DNA from: Treponema sp.
GTDB taxonomy: Bacteria > Spirochaetota > Spirochaetia > Treponematales > Treponemataceae
DNA: 14,522 nt
Direction of reading: 5' to 3'
Assembly: GCA_012513125.1 (NCBI GenBank)
Contig: JAAZCS010000240.1
Span: 1-14,522 of the forward strand
A model generated the notes under the pieces. The model was not told the DNA's origin and made no database searches. It saw only the letters and a program-made list of their open reading frames with translations. Positions 7,034 to 13,052 of the stretch are shown here, in pieces. The position numbers and the translations under genes were made by a program. Position 1 is the stretch's first letter. Every line of letters begins with the position of its first letter.

Positions 7034-7738
7034 TTATCCGCCAAGATATGCACTTTTTACAATTGGATCTGAAATCAAATCTTGTGCATTCCCACTTTTT
7101 ACAATTTCGCCTGTTTCAAGTATATATCCTTTATTTGCAATTGACAAAGCCTTATATGCGTTTTGTTCAACTAGAAGAACTGTTGTGCCAGCTGCATTAA
7201 TTTTTTGAATAATATTAAAAATTTCTTCTACAAAAATTGGAGCCAGCCCCATTGAAGGCTCATCCAAGAGTAAAAGCTCTGGCTTTGCCATTAAAGCACG
7301 TCCCATTGCAAGCATTTGCAATTCACCGCCACTTAATGTTCCTGCATTTTGTTTAATTCTCTCTTTCATTCGAGGAAATAAATCAAATACATTTTCTATA
7401 TCTTTTTTTATTTCAGCTTTATCTTTTCGTAAATATGCACCTAACTCAAGATTTTGTTTTACTGTTAAGTTTAAGAAAATTCTACGTCCTTCTGGAACTT
7501 GAATAAGATGTTTTGCTACAATTTTATCGGCAGGAACATTTGTAATATCTTCATCTTTAAAAATGATTGAACCGCCTTGTTTTTTTGTTATATTTGAAAT
7601 TGAATGTAGAGTCGTTGTTTTTCCAGCACCATTTGATCCAATTAAAGAAACTATCTCACCCTTTTCAACATTAAATGAAATTCCTTTTAACGCTTTTATA
7701 GCCCCGTAGGACACATTTAAATTATTAACTTTCAACAT
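7034..7738 (-). CDS. livF: Branched-chain amino acid ABC transporter ATPase LivF
   Basis: 234 residues, the usual LivF length. It is one of two ATPases that power Liv-type import from the inner face of the membrane. Walker A is GSNGAGKTT (34-42), the Q-loop Gln80 is in the typical LivF segment IQVPEGRRIF, the signature is LSGGE (135-139) and Walker B is LLLLDEP (155-161). The H-loop position reads LVEQN, with Gln in place of His, a normal LivF trait that separates it from LivG. A GGGG stretch lies 8 bases before the ATG, 38 bases after livG. Substrate assignment is by family only; Liv-type systems also carry other amino acids, amides or urea. Confidence 0.94.
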   Translation of the reverse strand: MLKVNNLNVSYGAIKALKGISFNVEKGEIVSLIGSNGAGKTTTLHSISNITKKQGGSIIFKDEDITNVPADKIVAKHLIQVPEGRRIFLNLTVKQNLELGAYLRKDKAEIKKDIENVFDLFPRMKERIKQNAGTLSGGELQMLAMGRALMAKPELLLLDEPSMGLAPIFVEEIFNIIQKINAAGTTVLLVEQNAYKALSIANKGYILETGEIVKSGNAQDLISDPIVKSAYLGG

Positions 7739-7776
7739 AATTTTTACCCCAAGTTTCCATAAATTACTCTACTGTT

Positions 7777-8574
7777 TTATTGAGCATCATTTCCTAAATA
7801 TGCCTTGATTACTTGAGGATTCTTTTGAATCTCCACCGGCAATCCTTCTGCTATAATTTTTCCATAGTCAAGAACAAAAAGTCTTTCACAAATTCCCATA
7901 ACAAATTTCATATCATGTTCAATTAACAGAATTGTCAAATTAAATTCTTTTCGAATGAATTCAATCATTTCTTTCAATTCCATTGTTTCTTGAGGATTCA
8001 TACCCGCTGCAGGTTCATCAAGAAGCATTAATTTTGGATCTGACGCCAAAGAACGGGCAATTTCCAATTTTCTTTGTTCACCATATGATAAATTACTTGC
8101 TAATTCTTCTTTTTTATTTTCAAGTTTGATTATTTTAAGCAAATTATCTACTTTTTGATTCATTATTTGCTCATCGCGACGAAATTTTGAAGTTCTTAAA
8201 AATACATCAATCGGGTTTGATATTCTTGAATTATGAAGAGCAATTCTAACATTATCAGCGACAGTCAATTTTCCAAACAAACGGATATTCTGAAAAGTTC
8301 TAGAAATGCCAAGTTTATTTAGCTGGGCTGGATTCATCTTATTTATTTGCTTTATTTTATCATTTTTATCCAAAAAAATGATTTGCCCTGAAGTTGGAGT
8401 ATAAACACCACATAGCATATTAAAAATTGTTGTTTTTCCAGCACCATTTGGACCAATCAAACCAATCAATTCGCCTTGTTTTATTTCAAATGAAAAATTA
8501 CTTACAGCACAAAGTCCACCAAAAACAATTGATATATCAGATGCTCTCAAAACAGTTTTTCTTTCTTCAGTCAT
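7777..8574 (-). CDS. livG: Branched-chain amino acid ABC transporter ATPase LivG
   Basis: 265 residues. Walker A is GPNGAGKTT (41-49), Q-loop Gln95 lies in TFQNIRLF, the signature is LSYGEQ (162-167), Walker B is LMLLDEP (182-188) and H-loop His220 lies in LIEHDM. AAGMNPQET is the LivG-type D-loop region. The frame is open to a TTG at 8601, but GGAGG at 8589-8585 lies inside that extension and 10 bases before the ATG at 8574, and LivG proteins begin close to this point, so the ATG is chosen. It sits 64 bases after livM and pairs with LivF as the heterodimeric ATPase. Confidence 0.95.
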   Translation of the reverse strand: MTEERKTVLRASDISIVFGGLCAVSNFSFEIKQGELIGLIGPNGAGKTTIFNMLCGVYTPTSGQIIFLDKNDKIKQINKMNPAQLNKLGISRTFQNIRLFGKLTVADNVRIALHNSRISNPIDVFLRTSKFRRDEQIMNQKVDNLLKIIKLENKKEELASNLSYGEQRKLEIARSLASDPKLMLLDEPAAGMNPQETMELKEMIEFIRKEFNLTILLIEHDMKFVMGICERLFVLDYGKIIAEGLPVEIQKNPQVIKAYLGNDAQ

Positions 8575-8638
8575 TCTTATTTCGCCTCCAATAAAACTCA
8601 ATTATTTTTTGTATAGCTGAGTTTATCTGCATTCCTTA

Positions 8639-9649
8639 TTAATCAGATTCCTTTTTGAACACTTTCATAAACCACGCTTTTATCCTTGATGGATATGTTG
8701 GACAATTGTGAACAAAATTTACAAATGAAAATTCTTTTAAACCGAGCAAGCCCTGAGGTCTAAAAAGCATTACTATTATTAAAATTACAGGATAAATCAA
8801 CAAACGGAAATTCTGTAAGAAACGTAAAAATTCTTGTAAATAAGTTAAAATAAACGCAGCAAGAATGCTACCTGTTGTAGATCCCATTCCACCCAATACA
8901 ACGTAAATTAAATAATCGATACTTTTTGTAAATGAAGCTTGTTCCGGTTTTATAAAACCAATAAATGGAGCGTATAAAGCACCACCAATACCGGCAACAA
9001 AAGATGCCAAAACAAAACCTATCATTTTATATTTAAATACAGGGATTCCTGACGAATTCGCGGCAATTTCATCTTCACGAACTGCCAAAATAGCTCTTCC
9101 GTAAGTTGAACGAATAAAATTCTGTACAAGTATTACCAAAAGAACAAGAGTTCCAATAATCGAAATATACGCAACTGTTGAATTCAATGTTAAAATTGTT
9201 GGAAATTGAATTCCGTTTGGACCACCAGTAAGCTTTTTCAAATTGAAGAATACAACTCTAATAATTTCACCAAAACCTAAAGTTACTATAGCAAGATAAT
9301 CACCTTCAAGTTTTAATGTTGGAAAACCAATGATAATGCCAAATAATGCAGTAATAAAACCAGAAGCAATAATACTGATTGGCAAAGGAATTCCCAGATT
9401 AGAAGTTAATATAATTGTAGAATAAGCACCTATTGCCATAAAGCCTGCTTGTCCTAATGACAATTGGCCTGTAAAACCACAAATGATATTTACACTTAAT
9501 GCCATAATTGCATTTATTCCAGATAAAGTGATAATCTGAGCAGTATAAGCGTCAATAACGTTTATTTGAATTAATATCGCAGGAATAACAACTGCAGCAA
9601 CCGCAAAGATTCCGGGTATCAACATATTCTTAAAATATTTATTTTTCAT
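8639..9649 (-). CDS. livM: Branched-chain amino acid ABC transporter permease LivM
   Basis: 336 residues, mostly hydrophobic, with about eight to nine membrane segments. Family signatures are GQLSLGQAGFMAIGAY, LKLEGDYLAIVTLGFGEI with TGGPNGI, and the loop GGMGSTTGS, which contacts the ATPases. The tail after residue 305 is polar and lysine-rich, hence cytoplasmic, and somewhat long. AAGGGG stands about 9 bases before the ATG, right after the livH stop with a 15-base gap. It forms the membrane channel with LivH. Confidence 0.95.
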   Translation of the reverse strand: MKNKYFKNMLIPGIFAVAAVVIPAILIQINVIDAYTAQIITLSGINAIMALSVNIICGFTGQLSLGQAGFMAIGAYSTIILTSNLGIPLPISIIASGFITALFGIIIGFPTLKLEGDYLAIVTLGFGEIIRVVFFNLKKLTGGPNGIQFPTILTLNSTVAYISIIGTLVLLVILVQNFIRSTYGRAILAVREDEIAANSSGIPVFKYKMIGFVLASFVAGIGGALYAPFIGFIKPEQASFTKSIDYLIYVVLGGMGSTTGSILAAFILTYLQEFLRFLQNFRLLIYPVILIIVMLFRPQGLLGLKEFSFVNFVHNCPTYPSRIKAWFMKVFKKESD

Positions 9650-9664
9650 AATATCAATCCCCTT

Positions 9665-10549
9665 TTATACTTTTACAATTCTTTTTTTACCAAACAAACC
9701 TGTTGGTTTTACAAGAATAATAATTATTAAAATTGAGAATGAAATTGCATCTGCAAATTGTGATGACAAATATCCTTTTGTTAGAGTTTCTGCAATTCCA
9801 AGAATAATTCCACCAAACATTGCACCAGGAATAGAACCAATGCCACCCAAAACGGCTGCAACAAAAGCTTTCAATCCCGGCATATAACCCATCATAGGAT
9901 CAATTTGAGGATAAGCTGTAGCATACAAAATTCCACCAGCTCCAGCCAAGACAGAACCAATAACAAATGTAATTGAAATAGTTTTGTTTACGCTTATACC
10001 CATCAAACTTGCAGCTTCAGTATCAAACGAAACTGCTTTCATAGCTTTTCCGGTCTTTGTATAATTTATTATAAAATTTAAGGCAAGCATCAATACAGCA
10101 GAAGAGATTATTACAATAAGTCTTAGATTGGAAATTTCAAAAGAACCAAATGTATAATTTTTTATTTCCATTGTTGGATAAGCACGAGGATCTGGACCTA
10201 CAAAAGGAAGAACACGCATAACATTTTGAAGAATCAATTCAACAGCAATTGCAGTAATTAACGAATTTAATCTTGGTGCATTTCTTAGAGGCCTATAAGC
10301 AAATCTTTCAATTACCAAGGAAAGCAATGCACAAAAAATCATTGCAGCTAAAAAAGCGACAGCCATTCCCAACGGATTTGCACCGAGAGCAACTAAAACA
10401 AAATATCCAGCATATGCTCCCATCATCATAATATCGCCATGGGCAAAATTAATAAGCTTTACAATTCCATAAACCATTGTATAACCAAGAGCAATCAAAG
10501 CATAAATACTTCCTAGCGATAAACCATTAATTAACTGTTGTAAAAACAT
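9665..10549 (-). CDS. livH: Branched-chain amino acid ABC transporter permease LivH
   Basis: 294 residues, the typical LivH length. The N-terminus has the pattern NGLSLGSIYALIALGYTMVYG then INFAHGDIMMMGAY, which is diagnostic for LivH. RPLRNAPRLNSLI follows the second membrane region, and GGIGSIPGAMFGG is the conserved ATPase-contact loop. GGAGGT lies 8 bases before the ATG. It is the first gene of the operon, preceded by a predicted promoter. Liv operons often open with the substrate-binding protein gene livK; here none is found up to the divergent hydrolase gene, so the binding protein must be encoded elsewhere or be absent. Confidence 0.96.
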   Translation of the reverse strand: MFLQQLINGLSLGSIYALIALGYTMVYGIVKLINFAHGDIMMMGAYAGYFVLVALGANPLGMAVAFLAAMIFCALLSLVIERFAYRPLRNAPRLNSLITAIAVELILQNVMRVLPFVGPDPRAYPTMEIKNYTFGSFEISNLRLIVIISSAVLMLALNFIINYTKTGKAMKAVSFDTEAASLMGISVNKTISITFVIGSVLAGAGGILYATAYPQIDPMMGYMPGLKAFVAAVLGGIGSIPGAMFGGIILGIAETLTKGYLSSQFADAISFSILIIIILVKPTGLFGKKRIVKV

Positions 10550-10579
10550 AGCTTTTGACCTCCATATAAAATTTTCGTA

Positions 10580-10608
10580 AGTATACAGAAAAAATTAGTA
10601 TTAGTGAA
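10580..10608 (-). promoter_or_regulatory. Predicted promoter of the liv operon
   Basis: On the minus strand, -35 TTCACT (10608-10603), a 17-base spacer and -10 TATACT (10585-10580). The start near 10573 would leave about 24 bases before the livH ATG, with GGAGGT inside. Such a short leader leaves no room for a T-box or riboswitch. The -35 match is only 4 of 6. Confidence 0.45.
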
Positions 10609-10672
10609 GTAATATATTCTTAATATAAACTAACAGTATATATCTAATTTACAAAAATTAACATGATTGATT

Positions 10673-10694
10673 CTTAAGTTATATGAAATTTAAG
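10673..10694. promoter_or_regulatory. Imperfect palindrome between divergent promoters (possible operator)
   Basis: CTTAAGTT (10673-10680) and AATTTAAG (10687-10694) form 8-base arms with one mismatch around a 6-base centre. It is about midway between the liv and hydrolase promoters, where a shared regulator could bind. In such AT-rich DNA a chance match is quite possible. The rest of 10550-10761 holds only the two promoters. Confidence 0.2.
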
Positions 10695-10725
10695 ACTTTT
10701 TTAAACAATATTTCTGATTTTTACC

Positions 10726-10754
10726 TTAACAGCAATAAAAGTTCTGATTATAAT
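10726..10754 (+). promoter_or_regulatory. Near-consensus promoter giving a predicted leaderless transcript
   Basis: -35 TTAACA (10726-10731, 5 of 6 matches), exactly 17 bases of spacer, and -10 TATAAT (10749-10754, perfect). Only seven bases separate the -10 from the ATG at 10762, so transcription should begin at 10761 or 10762. There is no Shine-Dalgarno sequence before the ATG, which agrees with a leaderless mRNA. Confidence 0.72.
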
Positions 10755-10761
10755 TCTTTTC

Positions 10762-11625
10762 ATGAAGCTAACTTTTTTAGGAACAGGAACTAGTAGTGGC
10801 GTTCCGGTAATTGGATGCAACTGTGAAGTTTGCAAATCAACTGATACAAAGAACAAACGAACAAGATGTAGCGTATTAATCACAACAAATGAAAATAAAA
10901 TAATTTTAATTGATATATCTCCCGAATTCAGGATTCAAGCATTGCGACAAAATATTTCAAAAATCGATTTAGCTCTTATTACTCACGCACACGCAGATCA
11001 TTTTCACGGAATTGACGATTTACGCTCTTTTTGCTGTATTTCAATGAAAACAAACCTCGAAAAAGACCATCTCACACCTTTTCCTCTTTACACAAATAAA
11101 ACAGCCGTCGATGACATAAAAAGCAGATTCAATTATTTATTCAAACCTGTTACAGAAGGTGGCGGTCATGCTTTCATAAAATTGAACGAATGCACAAAAC
11201 CGTTCAACATTGGAAATACAAAAATAATTCCCATTCCACTAAAACACGGTTCTCTTGAAGATACAGGCTGGCTTTTGGAAGAAAATGGTTTTTCTATTGC
11301 ATATCTCACTGACTGCAATTTTATTAGCGATGAAGCAATCAATCTTATTCATAACTATTGCGGGAATTTAACTCATTTAATAATTGATGGATTAAGAATA
11401 AAAGAACATTCTACTCATTTTAATTTTTTACAAGCGATGGATGCGGCAGCCAAAATTGGTGGAAAAAACATCTGGTTCACACATCTAACCCATTCATCAA
11501 GTCACGAAGATGTTAATTCTTACATACATGAACACATAAATGAATTTCCAAATCTTCAAGCAATAATTGAAAATGGGGGAATTATCAGCCCCGCCTATGA
11601 CGGATTAGATTTATTTTCTGAATAG
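10762..11625 (+). CDS. Metallo-beta-lactamase-fold hydrolase, PhnP/RNase Z-like
   Basis: 287 residues. It opens with KLTFLGTGTSSGVPVIGC, the usual start of this branch, which fixes the ATG. Metal-site residues are HAHADH (His75, His77, Asp79, His80), His162 (KHGSLEDTGW), Asp184 (YLTDC) and a C-terminal His cluster (241, 244, 248) in FTHLTHSSSH. HSTHF (216-220) is also typical. Cys19, Cys21 and Cys24 match the Cys set of the extra structural zinc site known in PhnP. The family contains phosphodiesterases acting on cyclic or phosphonate-derived phosphates and related nucleases. There are no phn genes nearby, so the substrate is unknown. It is the only plus-strand gene, divergent from livH and convergent with rpmB. 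Confidence 0.9.
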   Translation: MKLTFLGTGTSSGVPVIGCNCEVCKSTDTKNKRTRCSVLITTNENKIILIDISPEFRIQALRQNISKIDLALITHAHADHFHGIDDLRSFCCISMKTNLEKDHLTPFPLYTNKTAVDDIKSRFNYLFKPVTEGGGHAFIKLNECTKPFNIGNTKIIPIPLKHGSLEDTGWLLEENGFSIAYLTDCNFISDEAINLIHNYCGNLTHLIIDGLRIKEHSTHFNFLQAMDAAAKIGGKNIWFTHLTHSSSHEDVNSYIHEHINEFPNLQAIIENGGIISPAYDGLDLFSE

Positions 11626-11642
11626 AAATCAATAAAACAAAA

Positions 11643-11671
11643 AAAACCGCTCTTATTAAAAGAACGGTTTT
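11643..11671. terminator. Bidirectional terminator between the hydrolase gene and rpmB
   Basis: AAAACCGCTCTT (11643-11654) pairs with AAGAACGGTTTT (11660-11671) with one C-A mismatch and a 5-base loop. On the minus strand it is followed by a T-rich tract and ends rpmB; on the plus strand the tail TTTTCCTTTCC is weaker. It lies 17 bases after the hydrolase stop and 25 bases past the rpmB stop. Confidence 0.85.
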
Positions 11672-11696
11672 CCTTTCCAAATAAAACTTAAATATC

Positions 11697-11921
11697 TTAT
11701 TTAGCTTCTACAGCTTCTGTCTTTGGTACAGTAACTTTCTTGTCAATAAAACCAGCACGAAGGCATCTTGTACAAACATTAATAGTTTTTGAAGTTCCAC
11801 CGAACTGAGCCTTTACCTTAAGAAGATTTGGTCTCCAAGTTCTGCGTGTATGGTTGTATGATTTACTAATTTTATTTCCGCTTATTGGAGCTTTTCCGCA
11901 AACGTCACACATTCTTGACAT
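11697..11921 (-). CDS. rpmB: 50S ribosomal protein L28 (zinc-ribbon form)
   Basis: 74 residues. The opening SRMCDVCGKAPISGNKISKS and the segment NHTRRTWRPNLLKV are diagnostic of L28. Cys5, Cys8, Cys50 and Cys53 form two CxxC pairs (CDVC and CTRC), so this is the zinc-binding (C+) type rather than the Cys-free type induced on zinc starvation in some bacteria. The C-terminal tail after LRAG is short and polar. AAGGAAGG lies just before the ATG. It appears to be a single-gene unit, with its own predicted promoter upstream and a terminator downstream. Confidence 0.97.
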   Translation of the reverse strand: MSRMCDVCGKAPISGNKISKSYNHTRRTWRPNLLKVKAQFGGTSKTINVCTRCLRAGFIDKKVTVPKTEAVEAK

Positions 11922-11979
11922 AATTATCCTTCCTTATATATAAACAATGAATTTCTTAAACAAGTATAATAGTTTTAGT

Positions 11980-12008
11980 AATATACTAGAAAGAAAAAAA
12001 ATAATCAA
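11980..12008 (-). promoter_or_regulatory. Predicted promoter of rpmB
   Basis: On the minus strand, -35 TTGATT (12008-12003), a 17-base spacer that is mostly T, and -10 TATATT (11985-11980). The start near 11973 would give a leader of about 50 bases. The surrounding region is very AT-rich, so other positions are possible. Confidence 0.45.
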
Positions 12009-12034
12009 GAGTAAAATAAGCGTTATTACAAATA

Positions 12035-12790
12035 CTATTCTGTTTTTATTTTTTTATAATAAGACTGAACTTCTTCGGAATAAACACCTTGACTTTCATA
12101 TAACACTAACGGACGTTCAACAATTAAATCTGAAAGGGAACTTTTTTCCGCTTGGACTAAAACCATAGATGGCTCTGTATTTTGAAAAGGGTGAACAAAT
12201 CTTATTTTCTTTGGATTCAATTTATATTTATTCAATAGAAGAATTATTTCACTTAATCGAAAGGGTTTGTGAATTAAATAAAACTTTCCTTTTGATTTTA
12301 ATAAAGATGAAGCACTTTTCACTACATCTTCAAGATTGCAATATATTTCATGACGTGCAATCATTTTTGACAGATTCATACCTGATTCATTTACTACAAA
12401 ATCTGCTTTTTTAATAAATGGAGGATTACTAATAACAACATCAAAATCATTCTTAGAAAGAGTGGGAAAAGGATTTTTTATATCACATTTTAGAATTTTC
12501 ACTCTGTCTTCAAGACAATTCAACGCTACGCTTCTATTTGCCATGTCAACATATTCACCTTGAATATCAATACCATAAAAAATTGAAGAAGGATAATATG
12601 AAGACATCAATATTGGGATAACCCCTGTTCCGGTTCCTAAATCAACTATTTTATTTCCATTATGGGCTTTTGCAAAATTAGACAGAAGAATTGCGTCTAT
12701 TCCAAAACAAAATGATTTTTTAATCTGAATAATTTTTGTTCCAGTTTGAGGCAGTATATCTATTCTTTCATTATTTATTTGATTTTCCAT
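12035..12790 (-). CDS. TrmN6-like tRNA1(Val) adenine-N6-methyltransferase
   Basis: 251 residues of a Rossmann-fold methyltransferase of the YfiC/TrmN6 group, which methylates A37 of tRNA1(Val) in E. coli using S-adenosylmethionine. FCFGIDAILLSNFA (27-40) is the family N-terminal motif, VDLGTGTG (49-56) binds S-adenosylmethionine, and SNPPF (121-125) is the catalytic NPPY-type motif of N6-adenine methyltransferases. ARHE (145-148) and the LIHKP segment follow as expected. The RNA substrate is inferred from the family. The ATG lies inside the downstream frame of uvrB, 20 bases before that frame's final stop, and no Shine-Dalgarno is visible, so translation probably depended on coupling to uvrB. 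Confidence 0.85.
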   Translation of the reverse strand: MENQINNERIDILPQTGTKIIQIKKSFCFGIDAILLSNFAKAHNGNKIVDLGTGTGVIPILMSSYYPSSIFYGIDIQGEYVDMANRSVALNCLEDRVKILKCDIKNPFPTLSKNDFDVVISNPPFIKKADFVVNESGMNLSKMIARHEIYCNLEDVVKSASSLLKSKGKFYLIHKPFRLSEIILLLNKYKLNPKKIRFVHPFQNTEPSMVLVQAEKSSLSDLIVERPLVLYESQGVYSEEVQSYYKKIKTE

Positions 12791-13052
12791 ATTGATTTTC
12801 TATGCTAATAATTTGATCTCTTATTGCAGCTGCATTTTCATATTCCATTTTATCAGCATATTCAGACATATGTAGCTTTAATTTATTAATCAATTTTTTT
12901 CTTTCTTCTGAATTGAATAAATTGGTATTACTTATAAGAATTTCTGAATCCTGTTTTGTATCTTCCTCTGCATCTTCTTTTTGATGAACAAGAATATCAT
13001 TAATTGCTTTTGAAATTGTAGTTGGTGTAATTCCGTGCTCTTCATTATATTT
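12771..13052 (-). pseudogene. uvrB: uvrB C-terminal UVR domain, cut off by an in-frame stop
   Basis: Directly after the TAA at 13055-13053, the same frame continues for 93 codons to a TAA at 12773-12771. It begins KYNEEHGITPTTISKAI, the strongly conserved UvrB segment after the helicase core, and ends in a complete UVR motif with SEYADKMEYENAAAIRDQI. In the family this domain binds UvrC and is needed for incision. There is no start codon with a ribosome-binding site, so it is not an independent gene. The alignment stays colinear with no missing or extra codon. One base change explains the break: at the stop position E. coli UvrB, as I recall it, has Gln (KQQKYNEEHG), and CAA to TAA would suffice. 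Confidence 0.9.

Noticed and set aside
8575..8601. TTG at 8601 as the livG start.
   Set aside because: The extension contains the GGAGG that serves the ATG at 8574, and it adds residues not typical of LivG.
10550..10580. A T-box or riboswitch controlling the liv operon.
   Set aside because: The predicted leader is about 24 bases and contains no stem array, anti-terminator or conserved T-box sequence.
11965..11970. A plus-strand TATAAT between rpmB and the methyltransferase.
   Set aside because: No matching -35 box and no plus-strand gene follows; it is probably a chance match in AT-rich spacer.
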